Below are positions 54,247 through 62,073 of a stretch of 64,000 bases of DNA, one piece after another. Source of the DNA: Parabacteroides chongii (GTDB lineage Bacteria > Bacteroidota > Bacteroidia > Bacteroidales > Tannerellaceae); the NCBI RefSeq assembly GCF_029581355.1, contig NZ_CP120849.1, forward strand, positions 4,496,501 to 4,560,500, given 5' to 3'. How positions within the stretch are numbered: position 1 is the first letter of the stretch; each line of letters begins with the position of its first letter. Under the pieces are notes generated by a model. It was not told the origin of the DNA and made no database searches. It was given only the letters and a program-made list of their open reading frames with translations. The translations under genes were made by a program, and so were the position numbers.

Positions 54247-55612
54247 ATTTGGCTCCTTTCTTATAACAGTCTTTATTTAAACGATCCTTCCCCCATATTT
54301 TTTCTACCAGGCGGAAAGCATGCTCCTGATCCAGCTTGCCATGTTTCTCCATATTACGCTGCATAAAAATACAGTCACTGAACTGGGCTTCGTGACGGAC
54401 AATATCTTCCGCCAGACTTTGACAGTTCGGATTTCCGCATGCACCGCAATCGATTCCCGGAAGATAACACATCAATCTCCGTACCTGCTCCATCTTTTTC
54501 AGCACTTCTTCAATGCTGCCGTCGTAAAGCAGTTTCGGATTAGCCGGAAGCGGACGGATCGTGATATGTTGTTTCAGGTAAGCTAATGCCCCCAGCCGTT
54601 CAGAAGCATAAATAAGCGGGGCCTTATCACGTTTCATCGAACGCTTCATGATCCGCTCGGCAGTCAGGAAACGGTTGGCTACAGCCAATACGCCTCCGGC
54701 ACAACTGCGGTCACAGGCACGCAGTTCGAGAAAATCCACATTCCGGACCTCCGTCGTCGTCTCCATCCGTTCCAGAAAGTCGATCACGTTGTGTATTTCG
54801 TCGATAGCCAGGCAACGGCCGGAGAAATGCTTTGCCTCCCCTCCCGTCTGGCTCCATCTCATTTCTTTCTTGGTCAGGGCGGGCGGAAGGACACATTCGG
54901 GCTTGTAGCCTTTCGGACGGTTTTGCAGGATATGATATACCTTATTATATAGGGTATCCATATTGATCACACCGTTAATGGTGGATGAATAGCCATCCGC
55001 ACTTTTCAATGCGGCAATCTTGGCAGCACAAGGCGTCACGTAAAAGAGTCCGATCTGTCCGGGCTGATAACCTTCTTCCGTCAACACCTGATGATAATAG
55101 GTAGCAGTCGCATTGACCGGACTTTTCACCAAAAGAATATTATCGACCAACGCCGGGAAACGAATCTGTATCAACCGCACGATTGCCGGACAGAAAGAGC
55201 TGATTACCGGCTTCTCCTCCGCCTGTTCCATCTGCCGGAGCATCTCCCGGTGGATCATATCGGCAGTGAATTCGACCTGGTACACATGGGTGAATCCCAA
55301 CTCATACAGGGCACTGAATATCTCCTCTTCCGTCGTATATTTGGAAAACTGGCCGATAAATACGGTCGGAACAAGCGCCACCCGGCATTCATAGTCGAAT
55401 ATCTTCTGGAAGTCGTCCTGCTCCACATAGATGGCTTCTGTCGGACAGGCTTTCAGGCATTCCCCGCAATCGACACACCAGTCTTTGCGTATCACGGCTT
55501 TACCGTCACGGATACGGACTGCACGGGTCGGGCATTTGGTCATACAATGCGTGCAACCGATGCAACGTTCCTGGTTTATTTTAAGTGCATGATAAAACTT
55601 CGTCTCTTCCAT
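54233..55612 (-). CDS. [FeFe]-hydrogenase-like iron-sulfur sensor protein
   Basis: A 459-residue protein. An N-terminal 2x[4Fe-4S] ferredoxin (CIGCTHCMTKCPTRAV; CVDCGECLKACPTEAI) is followed by a hydrogenase large-subunit C-domain with H-cluster motifs altered as SSFCPAIVRLIQ, YVTPCAAKIAALK and LRACDRSCAGGVLAV. A C-terminal [4Fe-4S] motif IDCGACGNPNCQSLAEDIV completes it. The four cluster-ligand cysteines remain, but the proton-shuttle Cys of TSCCP is Phe and the L2 Glu is lost. Catalysis is therefore doubtful and a sensory role is likely. It is the core gene of the six-gene module. Confidence 0.92.
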   Translation of the reverse strand: MEETKFYHALKINQERCIGCTHCMTKCPTRAVRIRDGKAVIRKDWCVDCGECLKACPTEAIYVEQDDFQKIFDYECRVALVPTVFIGQFSKYTTEEEIFSALYELGFTHVYQVEFTADMIHREMLRQMEQAEEKPVISSFCPAIVRLIQIRFPALVDNILLVKSPVNATATYYHQVLTEEGYQPGQIGLFYVTPCAAKIAALKSADGYSSTINGVINMDTLYNKVYHILQNRPKGYKPECVLPPALTKKEMRWSQTGGEAKHFSGRCLAIDEIHNVIDFLERMETTTEVRNVDFLELRACDRSCAGGVLAVANRFLTAERIMKRSMKRDKAPLIYASERLGALAYLKQHITIRPLPANPKLLYDGSIEEVLKKMEQVRRLMCYLPGIDCGACGNPNCQSLAEDIVRHEAQFSDCIFMQRNMEKHGKLDQEHAFRLVEKIWGKDRLNKDCYKKGAKYEGQ

Positions 55613-55618
55613 GGTGTT

Positions 55619-56041
55619 TTACTCCTTCTTCCCGAACCAGGTGACCATGCGTACGGTTGTGCCTACGCCGACCTCGCTCTCTATATTAAGTTCGTCTACA
55701 TTCTTTTTCATATTGGGCAATCCCATTCCCGCACCGAACCCCATTTCCCGCACAGCAGGCGAAGCGGTCGAGAACCCTTCCTGCATGGCCTGCGGAATAT
55801 CGGGGATGCCAGGACCTTCATCCTTCAACAGCAAAGAGATCTTATCGGCATCGAGTTCCGCCAGTACCTTTCCCCGCCAGGCATGGGCAACCACATTTAC
55901 CTCGGCTTCATACAGGGCGACAACCACCCTCTTGATGATGCGGGGATCGATGGACAGCTGTTTCAGTATCTTCTTGACCTGGCTGGATGCATATCCGGCT
56001 TTCGAGAAATTTCCTCCTTCTAATTCAAACCTCAGTTGCAT
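55619..56041 (-). CDS. RsbW/SpoIIAB-like HATPase
   Basis: About 140 residues from ATG 56041, which is preceded by AAAGGAGAAAGT, one of the clearest Shine-Dalgarno sequences in the window; the longer frame to a TTG at 56083 is rejected. Motifs: VALYEAEVNVVAHAW (N-box), LKDEGPGIPD (G1) and GFGAGMGLPNMKKNV (G2). This matches anti-sigma-factor serine kinases of the RsbW family. It lies 6 bases before the hydrogenase-like gene and 14 after the first DRTGG gene. It probably phosphorylates or binds a partner within the module. Confidence 0.9.
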   Translation of the reverse strand: MQLRFELEGGNFSKAGYASSQVKKILKQLSIDPRIIKRVVVALYEAEVNVVAHAWRGKVLAELDADKISLLLKDEGPGIPDIPQAMQEGFSTASPAVREMGFGAGMGLPNMKKNVDELNIESEVGVGTTVRMVTWFGKKE

Positions 56042-56055
56042 ACTTTCTCCTTTCT

Positions 56056-56400
56056 TTAATAGACCGGTACGAGGCCGCTGCAATACAGTTCGCCCACCGT
56101 ATGATACATGGAATGTTCCGTTTCGAGTAAGATCATGTTATTCTCGGATGCCAGTTGCAGCATCTCCGGAGTAATCCTTTTTCCACGGACGAAAAGGATG
56201 CAGTCGACATCTGCCATTTCCGCCGTACGGATTGTTTGCAGGTTACAAAGTCCGGTGATAAGAATGACTTCATTACAGTCCAGTGTCAACACGTCGCTCA
56301 TCAGGTCGCTGGCAAAAGCACATTGTACATCATGGTCAAGCTTGTCGTTTCCGCACGCCACGACCGCATCGGTAAGTTCTTGTATTTGCTGAATCTTCAT
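56056..56400 (-). CDS. DRTGG-domain protein (first copy)
   Basis: About 114 residues from ATG 56400; the TTG at 56412 is less likely. Features: MKIQQIQELTDAVVACGNDK, CAFASDLMSDVLTLDCNEVI, then ADVDCILFVRGKRITPEMLQ. It shares the SDLxSDV core with the copy at 53908-54246, so the module encodes two paralogous DRTGG proteins that may form a heteromer (inference). It is the first gene of the six-gene module, divergent from the aminopeptidase gene. The ending LYCSGLVPVY is typical of the fold. Confidence 0.85.
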   Translation of the reverse strand: MKIQQIQELTDAVVACGNDKLDHDVQCAFASDLMSDVLTLDCNEVILITGLCNLQTIRTAEMADVDCILFVRGKRITPEMLQLASENNMILLETEHSMYHTVGELYCSGLVPVY

Positions 56401-56514
56401 AATCGCATGCAAGGTTTAATTCGTGATGGCAATGTAAGAAATATTTTTTAATAGATGTCCGGTTGGTTTATATTAATTACTATCTTTACCTGCAATAAAT
56501 AAAATTCTAATCTT

Positions 56515-57888
56515 ATGTTTAGTAAAGAAACCTATATCGCCCGCCGGGCTAAACTAAAACAGACGATAGGCTCAGGTCTGTTACTTTTCCTTGGAAATGA
56601 TGAGTCAGGAATGAACTATGCAGACAACACGTATCACTTCCGCCAGGATTCTACTTTCTTGTATTTCTTCGGACTGCCGTATGCCGGACTGTCCGCCATC
56701 ATTGATATAGACAACGACAAAGAGATCATCTTCGGTGACGAACTGACCATCGACGCAATCGTATGGATGGGCACGCAACCGACTTTGAAAGAAAAGAGCG
56801 AAGCTGCCGGTATCACGGAAGTACGCCCGTTCAAGGAAATTGAAACCTATCTGAAAGCGGCTGAGCAGAAAAGCCAGCGTATCCATTACCTGCCGACATA
56901 TCGTGCAGAACATCAGATCAAGTTATTCCAGTGGTTAGGCATCGTACCGGGAACCGAACAGCCTTCCGTTCCTTTCATCTTCGGTGTCGTCAACCAGCGT
57001 AATTATAAGACAGCGGAAGAAATCGTCGAGATCGAAAAGGCTTGTGTGGTCACTGCCGACATGCACCTGACTGCCATGCGTACGGTCCGTCCGGGAATCC
57101 GCGAAAGCGAAGTGGCTGCTGCCGTGGCAGAAGTGGCTTATGCCAACGACTATCAGCTCTCCTTCCCTATTATCGCGACAATCAACGGACAGACATTGCA
57201 TAACCATGATCACAGTAATATGATCAAGAGCGGCGATATGTTGTTGCTCGATGCCGGTGCCGAAACGGAGATGGGCTATGCAGGCGATATGTCGTCTACT
57301 ATTCCGGCCGATTCCAAATTCACCACCCGTCAGAAAGATATTTACGATATCCAGGTAGCTGCCCATGAAGCCGCTGTTGCCGCCCTTCGTCCGGGTATTC
57401 CTTTCGTCGATGTATATGAGCTGTCTTGTAAGGTCATTATGGAAGGTTTGAAAGATCTTGGTTTCGTAAAAGGCGATCCGATGGATGCTGTAAAGGCTGG
57501 TGCACATGCCATGTTCATGCCTTGTGGCCTGGGACATATGATGGGATTGGATGTACATGATATGGAAAACCTGGGTGAGGTATATGTGGGTTATGACGGA
57601 CAACCGAAGAGCACTGAGTTCGGCCGTAAGTCTCTCCGCCTGGGACGTAAACTGGAACCGGGATTTGTTCTTACGATCGAACCGGGGGTTTACTTCATTC
57701 CTGAACTGATGGATTTATGGAGAGGTCAGAATAAGTTCACTGAATTTATCAATTATGAAAAGCTGGTAACTTATAAAGACTTCAGCGGTATCCGTAACGA
57801 AGAGGATTATCTGATCACGGAAGACGGAGCACGTTTGTTAGGAAAGAAGATTCCTTTGCATACGGAAGAGGTAGAAGCACTGCGATAG
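56515..57888 (+). CDS. Xaa-Pro aminopeptidase / aminopeptidase P family metallopeptidase
   Basis: A 457-residue M24 peptidase. An N-terminal AMP_N domain (MFSKETYIARRAKLKQTIG; YFFGLPYAGLSAIID) precedes the pita-bread catalytic domain with metal ligands in LLLDAGAETEMGYAGDMSST (two Asp), CGLGHMMGLDVHD (His), TIEPGVYFIPE (Glu) and EDYLIT (Glu region). It cleaves the X-Pro bond at peptide N-termini in the cytoplasm. A weak -7-like TATCTTTA at 56481 lacks the final G. The gene is monocistronic and followed by a palindromic repeat and a strong terminator. Confidence 0.95.
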   Translation: MFSKETYIARRAKLKQTIGSGLLLFLGNDESGMNYADNTYHFRQDSTFLYFFGLPYAGLSAIIDIDNDKEIIFGDELTIDAIVWMGTQPTLKEKSEAAGITEVRPFKEIETYLKAAEQKSQRIHYLPTYRAEHQIKLFQWLGIVPGTEQPSVPFIFGVVNQRNYKTAEEIVEIEKACVVTADMHLTAMRTVRPGIRESEVAAAVAEVAYANDYQLSFPIIATINGQTLHNHDHSNMIKSGDMLLLDAGAETEMGYAGDMSSTIPADSKFTTRQKDIYDIQVAAHEAAVAALRPGIPFVDVYELSCKVIMEGLKDLGFVKGDPMDAVKAGAHAMFMPCGLGHMMGLDVHDMENLGEVYVGYDGQPKSTEFGRKSLRLGRKLEPGFVLTIEPGVYFIPELMDLWRGQNKFTEFINYEKLVTYKDFSGIRNEEDYLITEDGARLLGKKIPLHTEEVEALR

Positions 57889-57914
57889 TATGGTTATAAT
57901 CCTCCCTGACTAAA

Positions 57915-57985
57915 AAAGTGTTTCACCCAATGGAACAACTGTTTCACCGTAATGAAACAAGTGTTTCTATTAGGTGAAACACTTT
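57915..57985. repeat. Tandem 22-bp palindromic repeat with long inverted ends
   Basis: Three consecutive units beginning GTTTC, each about 22 bases (GTTTCACCCAATGGAACAAC, GTTTCACCGTAATGAAACAA, GTTTCTATTAGGTGAAACAC), are themselves imperfect palindromes. The outer arms AAAGTGTTTCACC (57915-57927) and GGTGAAACACTTT (57973-57985) are exact reverse complements. A related array lies at 11628-11704. Confidence 0.7.
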
Positions 57986-58008
57986 CTAAGATGAGACAGA
58001 ATAAAATA

Positions 58009-58044
58009 AAACCCCGTGAAGAACTAAAGCACTTCACGGGGTTT
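58009..58044. terminator. Bidirectional rho-independent terminator
   Basis: AAACCCCGTGAAG (58009-58021) and CTTCACGGGGTTT (58032-58044) form a perfect 13-bp GC-rich stem with a 10-base loop, between the convergent aminopeptidase and hexosaminidase genes. T-rich sequence follows on one strand and A-rich on the other. Confidence 0.9.
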
Positions 58045-58072
58045 CTTGTTTTAATATCTATAACCTATCAGA

Positions 58073-60373
58073 TTAATAAGTAAACATATCTGCATTAGGT
58101 AACTCTTTTCCGTCAGCTGTCAGAACTTTCATTTGGAGCATTCCGCCGTTATGATCGAAATATTTCACTTCAATCGGATGAAGACCTTTTGCCAACGCCT
58201 TTTGTCCGACAACTTCACGAGGTGAATGAGGACCGTCATTATCGACAACCAATTCCCCGTCGACTTTCAATGTACTGCCGTCATCAGACATCAGGTTGAA
58301 GGTGTAAATACCATCTTCCGGAGCATTGAAATAACCTGTTACGACCAGGCCGATATTGCCTTTTACTTCTGCCGGAATAGTCACTTCGGATATCTCATAA
58401 GTACCGTTTACCGGAGCCTTTTCTATCTCGTCGCATGCACTGCCTCTGAACTCATGCCATACAGCCTGCAAACCTTTCTTTGAAGGGGTTGCTTCTGCTG
58501 CCGGTGCATATTCGCTCTTGATAAAACGTGTCTTTACGATGTCTCCTTTCTTACCGTTCGGGCGGAATGTACGGAAAGTAAAGTCGGTTGTTTCCGTCAC
58601 TTTGACCGGTTCTTTATATTGAGGAGATTCCAAAGTCGGAGTACTTCCATCGGTTGTATAATGGATCTCCGCACTTGGATCGAGGCAAGTCACTGTCAAT
58701 GTACCTTCACCGACAAATGCATTGGTATTATTGAATCCTTCCAGGTCCGGAATACGATAATTCACGTCCATGATGTTCAGGCGCGGGAACTGCTTAACCA
58801 TCCGTTCTTTAAAACCATCCCAGCTTTTTACGGAAGGATCGCTCCAGGCCAGTTCCGCCATAGCCATCATACGGGGCATGATCATATACTGTGCCCGTTC
58901 GAAAGAAGGAATATATTCGCACCATAGATTTGCCTGAATACCCAGGATCAATGCCTTCTGCGCATCGCTTAACGATTCGAGCATCGGATTGTAGTTATAG
59001 ACACCCGGCAAAGAGTTTTTATCCTGCTGGTAATCGAAATAGAAGTTTGCATTCGGGGAAAGAATAGCATGGTTTCCCTGTGCCGTTGCTTCCGGAACAG
59101 CGTTCGGAGACCAGGTACGCCACCACATGATCGTTGCCGTCGGAGACAATCCGCCTTCCAGTATCTCATCCCAGCCGATCATTTCTTTTCCGTTCTCATT
59201 AAAGAATTTCTCCATATTATGAACGAACCATGCCTGCAACTCCTCTTCTGTCTTCAGCCCGTTGTCCTTCATCCGTTTCTGGCAATCCGGACATTTCTTC
59301 CAGTTTGCTTTCTCCACTTCATCCGCTCCCAAATGAACATATTTATAAGGGAAAAGCGGAATGATTTCGCTATACACATTCTTACAAAATTCAAGAGCTG
59401 AATCTTTTCCGGGACAAACCGGAGAAGAGAACAGAGTTCCCCATCCTGTCTGGCTAAAACAGGAAACTCCCGAATAGTTGCTTACAGCAGCCAGCATATG
59501 CCCCGGCATATCTACTTCCGGAACTACGTCGATACCTCTTACACCTGCATACGCTACAATTTCCTTAATATCATCTTGCGTGTAGTAACCACCGTACAGA
59601 GTATCGCCTTGTACAATCTGCAATTTTTCAGCCGGTAATTCATAATCCGGATTATCCTGTGTTTTCGCCAATCTCATACATTCCCGGTCATGATTGTTGA
59701 AGGTACGCCAGGCACCCTTCTCGGTCAGCAGCGGATATTTCTTGATTTCAATACGCCATCCTTGGTCGTCGGTCAGATGCCAATGGAATTTGTTCAACTT
59801 ATAAAGAGCCATCATATCCAACAGTTCCTTTACCTCTTCTTTGGTATAGAAATGACGCGACACATCCAGCATCAACCCTCTCCATCCGAAACGGGGTGCA
59901 TCGGTGATCTGAACAGCCGGGGCGCTCCAGGTAATATCATTCACTACTTCCGATGATTCGATCTCTGCCGGCAAAAGCTGACGAAGCGATTCGATACCGG
60001 AAATAACTCCGCCATACGTATTTCCTTTGATCTGAACTTTGCCGGAAGAAACATCCAGCGTATAAGCTCCTTCATTCTGGCCGGCAATATCACTTACTGC
60101 CAAAGATATATCACCGTCTCCCTCGCGTACATTATATATATAGCCGGTTGCACGTGATAAAAGGCCGGAAAGATAATTCGCAGCCGGTAATAACTGCTTA
60201 TCGGCGACACCGATAGTCATGCCATTCTTCAGAACGAACTGCCCATTCGCATTCTTAATCTCTTTCGGAACGGGAATCAAGGAAACATCATGTGCCGCAG
60301 GCGTTGTGGGCGAACATGAACTCAGCAATAAGGCTCCGGTCAGGGAGCATGCTGCAAGAAGTTGTTTGTACAT
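58073..60373 (-). CDS. GH20 beta-N-acetylhexosaminidase (lipoprotein)
   Basis: A 766-residue protein with lipoprotein signal (ACSLTGALLLSSC, Cys near residue 20). An N-terminal GH20b domain precedes the (beta/alpha)8 catalytic domain with WRGLMLDVSRHFYTKEEVKE, KFHWHLTDDQGW and the catalytic Asp-Glu pair in VHLGADEVEKANW. After the barrel come a chitobiase C-terminal-like domain (EIHYTTDGSTPTLESPQY) and a PA14-like domain (YFNAPEDGIYTFNLMSDDGS). It should release terminal GlcNAc/GalNAc from host or microbial glycans in the periplasm or on the surface. Its promoter box is at 60412-60419. Confidence 0.95.
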   Translation of the reverse strand: MYKQLLAACSLTGALLLSSCSPTTPAAHDVSLIPVPKEIKNANGQFVLKNGMTIGVADKQLLPAANYLSGLLSRATGYIYNVREGDGDISLAVSDIAGQNEGAYTLDVSSGKVQIKGNTYGGVISGIESLRQLLPAEIESSEVVNDITWSAPAVQITDAPRFGWRGLMLDVSRHFYTKEEVKELLDMMALYKLNKFHWHLTDDQGWRIEIKKYPLLTEKGAWRTFNNHDRECMRLAKTQDNPDYELPAEKLQIVQGDTLYGGYYTQDDIKEIVAYAGVRGIDVVPEVDMPGHMLAAVSNYSGVSCFSQTGWGTLFSSPVCPGKDSALEFCKNVYSEIIPLFPYKYVHLGADEVEKANWKKCPDCQKRMKDNGLKTEEELQAWFVHNMEKFFNENGKEMIGWDEILEGGLSPTATIMWWRTWSPNAVPEATAQGNHAILSPNANFYFDYQQDKNSLPGVYNYNPMLESLSDAQKALILGIQANLWCEYIPSFERAQYMIMPRMMAMAELAWSDPSVKSWDGFKERMVKQFPRLNIMDVNYRIPDLEGFNNTNAFVGEGTLTVTCLDPSAEIHYTTDGSTPTLESPQYKEPVKVTETTDFTFRTFRPNGKKGDIVKTRFIKSEYAPAAEATPSKKGLQAVWHEFRGSACDEIEKAPVNGTYEISEVTIPAEVKGNIGLVVTGYFNAPEDGIYTFNLMSDDGSTLKVDGELVVDNDGPHSPREVVGQKALAKGLHPIEVKYFDHNGGMLQMKVLTADGKELPNADMFTY

Positions 60374-60411
60374 TTTTAATGTGTTTATTTGTTTGGTAAT
60401 AAATTAGGAAA

Positions 60412-60419
60412 CAAATGTA
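60412..60419 (-). promoter_or_regulatory. Putative -7 box of the hexosaminidase gene
   Basis: TACATTTG on the minus strand fits TAnnTTTG and lies 38 bases upstream of the ATG at 60373. A terminator for the preceding gene ends just before it. Confidence 0.45.
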
Positions 60420-60421
60420 AC

Positions 60422-60462
60422 AAAAAAGAGCTGTTCCTCGTTGGGCGGAACAGCTCTTTTTT
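60422..60462. terminator. Strong terminator of the thioredoxin-like gene
   Basis: AAAAAAGAGCTGTTCC (60422-60437) and GGAACAGCTCTTTTTT (60447-60462) form a perfect 16-bp stem with a 9-base loop and terminal U-run, 17 bases beyond the stop at 60480. Confidence 0.9.
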
Positions 60463-60479
60463 AATAAATAATCTACAGA

Positions 60480-60980
60480 TTAAATTCTATTCAAAATTTC
60501 AGTCAGTTTGTCCGGAGTAACATTTTCGGCGATGATAACTCCTTTGTCGTCGATCAGATAGTTCTTCAAACCTTTCTTCAGGTTAAACTTTCCATACAAC
60601 TCTGACTTTTTACCAAGTTCTTCATGAAATTGCTTTGTATTGCTTAATCTGTCTGCTTTTACCGTCTCGGTAAAGATTGATTCTTTCTCGTCGAAAGATA
60701 CAGAATACATAGCCACTTTGTCCGAACTCAACTTGTTAATCTCATTCCATAATTGAACGTTACGGGCCCGCGATTCAGCATCGTAAGCTGCCCAGAAATT
60801 CAGCAATGTGTAACGTCCTGAATGATTTTGGAAACTGAAATTACTTTCATTTCCTAAAGACTCTATTCTCGGAGCCAGATCACCTGGATTAGTACCCACG
60901 GTAGGTCTTGCTTCTTTTGTACCGAACGACATTGTCACCAATGCAACCGCTACAATGAGAACATAAGCTCTTACCTTCAT
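60480..60980 (-). CDS. Thioredoxin-fold protein lacking cysteines
   Basis: A 166-residue exported protein (signal AYVLIVAVALVTMSFG). The fold matches TlpA/AhpC-TSA redoxins: PGDLAPRIESLGNESNFSFQ, YTLLNFWAAYDAESRARNVQ, MYSVSFDEKE, and NYLIDDKGVIIAENVTPDKL. Where TlpA has WCxxC the sequence reads WAAYDAES, and no Cys occurs anywhere. It therefore cannot act as a thiol oxidoreductase; a binding or structural role is likelier. It has its own promoter, a structured 150-nt leader and a strong terminator, so it is a single-gene transcription unit. Confidence 0.88.
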   Translation of the reverse strand: MKVRAYVLIVAVALVTMSFGTKEARPTVGTNPGDLAPRIESLGNESNFSFQNHSGRYTLLNFWAAYDAESRARNVQLWNEINKLSSDKVAMYSVSFDEKESIFTETVKADRLSNTKQFHEELGKKSELYGKFNLKKGLKNYLIDDKGVIIAENVTPDKLTEILNRI

Positions 60981-60993
60981 AATTTAATATTTA

Positions 60994-61143
60994 CGTTAAA
61001 CTTAATCGGAACACACCCTTCAACATCCTACTCGCCGGTCTGCGTTCGGCTTTTATCTGCATATCTTTATGTCCGACTCCTGATTTTCAGGAAATAAACA
61101 AGCGCTTTTCCTTCGCTAAGGAGCCACTTTCTTGTTTTTAACG
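60994..61143 (-). ncRNA. Candidate structured 5' leader RNA (possible riboswitch)
   Basis: The minus-strand leader between promoter and the thioredoxin-like gene can fold into a closed multi-branch structure. P1: CGTTAAA (61137-61143) with TTTAACG (60994-61000). P2: AACAAG (61131-61136) with CTTGTT (61097-61102), enclosing hairpin TCCTT-AGCG-AAGGA (61109-61122). P3: CCTGA-AAA-TCAGG (61079-61091). P4: AGTCGGA (61072-61078) with TCCGATT (61004-61010). P5 inside it: GCCG with CGGC (61034-61050). P1 starts at the predicted transcription start and ends 13 bases before the ATG, suggesting translational control. No known riboswitch consensus was recognised. Confidence 0.55.
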
Positions 61144-61147
61144 CTGG

Positions 61148-61180
61148 CAAAGATACGGGTAAATTACCTATCCCTCCAAA
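61148..61180 (-). promoter_or_regulatory. Promoter of the thioredoxin-like gene and its leader
   Basis: TTTG (61177-61180), a 21-base spacer and TATCTTTG (61148-61155) on the minus strand match the Bacteroidetes promoter. The predicted start near 61142 coincides with the first base of the leader's closing helix. Confidence 0.7.
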
Positions 61181-61313
61181 GGATATAACATAAATCGACT
61201 AAAATGCAAGATTTTTTATATGTTTTATTGCATGAAAATCCACTAAAACGGTTGTTCTATAACATAAATTTAGTTTTGGCAATAGGCTAAAATTGGGCTA
61301 ACAATCATAAAAA

Positions 61314-61362
61314 CGGACGCAGATGACACAGACTTTACGTTCGTCTGCGTGATCTGCGTCCG
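61314..61362. repeat. GCAGA-rich inverted repeat / possible terminator
   Basis: CGGACGCAGAT (61314-61324) and ATCTGCGTCCG (61352-61362) are exact reverse complements, with GACACAGACTTTACG and CGTCTGCGTG between them, i.e. repeated GCAGA/TCTGC units. It lies about 30 bases after the stop of the 174-residue gene and may end its transcript. The rest of the 413-base gap (60981-61393) holds the leader, the promoter and A+T-rich DNA without other recognised features. Confidence 0.65.
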
Positions 61363-61393
61363 GTAAATCGTTTCTTTTGACCTTTTTCTCTTG

Positions 61394-61918
61394 TTATTCT
61401 TTATCATAAGGGGAAGGCATCGGCATCCCTTCCTTGATATATTCATCATAAACGACCGTCGGATGGTCCTGCAACGACGTTCTGTTGTATTCTTCCTTGA
61501 AATTATCACGACGGAAATTTTTCAATTTGAGGTTTTCAGAACTATAAGTTCGCAACGTTTCCTTTCTCTTACCGGTCAATGAACTCTCAATAACAATAGA
61601 ATCCAATATATTCAGCTTGGGAGTCAATGTAGGAAGCAATGTCTGTTCCAATAATCCCCGGTATGCTCCAATATATTCACACCAACAAGAATCACCCCGT
61701 TTAAAAATACGGTAGGTATAATTAGACCATGCCGTACGGACGTGAATCTCATGTTCCCAGATCTCTACACAAGCTTCTGAATCATAATTAGGATCTTTGA
61801 TCGTAATTCTTTCAAGGCTGTGTGTTTTTTCCACTACTTTCGTTTGCCATTTGTCTGAATGCCGTACTTCGGCAATAATCTCAGGCAGCTTTTCCTTAAT
61901 TTCAAACTGAATCTTCAT
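61394..61918 (-). CDS. Hypothetical 174-residue protein
   Basis: I do not recognise this family. The protein is soluble-looking, without a signal peptide or membrane segment. It has a beta-rich middle (ACVEIWEHEIHVRTAWSNYT, YRIFKRGDSCWCEYIG) and a charged C-terminal half (LKLKNFRRDNFKEEYNR) ending in PMPSPYDKE. Length and composition are normal for a real gene, and an intergenic hairpin follows. It is flanked by divergent serB and by the leader-controlled thioredoxin-like gene; neither gives a clue to its job. Confidence 0.7.
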   Translation of the reverse strand: MKIQFEIKEKLPEIIAEVRHSDKWQTKVVEKTHSLERITIKDPNYDSEACVEIWEHEIHVRTAWSNYTYRIFKRGDSCWCEYIGAYRGLLEQTLLPTLTPKLNILDSIVIESSLTGKRKETLRTYSSENLKLKNFRRDNFKEEYNRTSLQDHPTVVYDEYIKEGMPMPSPYDKE

Positions 61919-62047
61919 CTCATTTGCCTGCCAGTCAGGACTTATTAAGGTTGCCAGGTTCTAAATTAAATATAACGTCTCTGTAAAAATAACAATTTCA
62001 TTTGAATTTTTGTTTATCCGGATGCCTGAATTTGCATATAACTTGTT

Positions 62048-62055
62048 TACCTTTG
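62048..62055 (+). promoter_or_regulatory. Putative -7 box of serB
   Basis: TACCTTTG fits TAnnTTTG and lies 18 bases before the ATG at 62074. It falls inside the longer open frame (from 62002), which argues against the upstream start. Confidence 0.45.
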
Positions 62056-62073
62056 CCTTATAAAACAAAAAAC

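Noticed and set aside
55091..56023. A 310-residue plus-strand frame opposite the hydrogenase-like and HATPase genes.
   Set aside because: It is the mirror of two convincing minus-strand genes, contains no recognisable domain, and has low-complexity composition.
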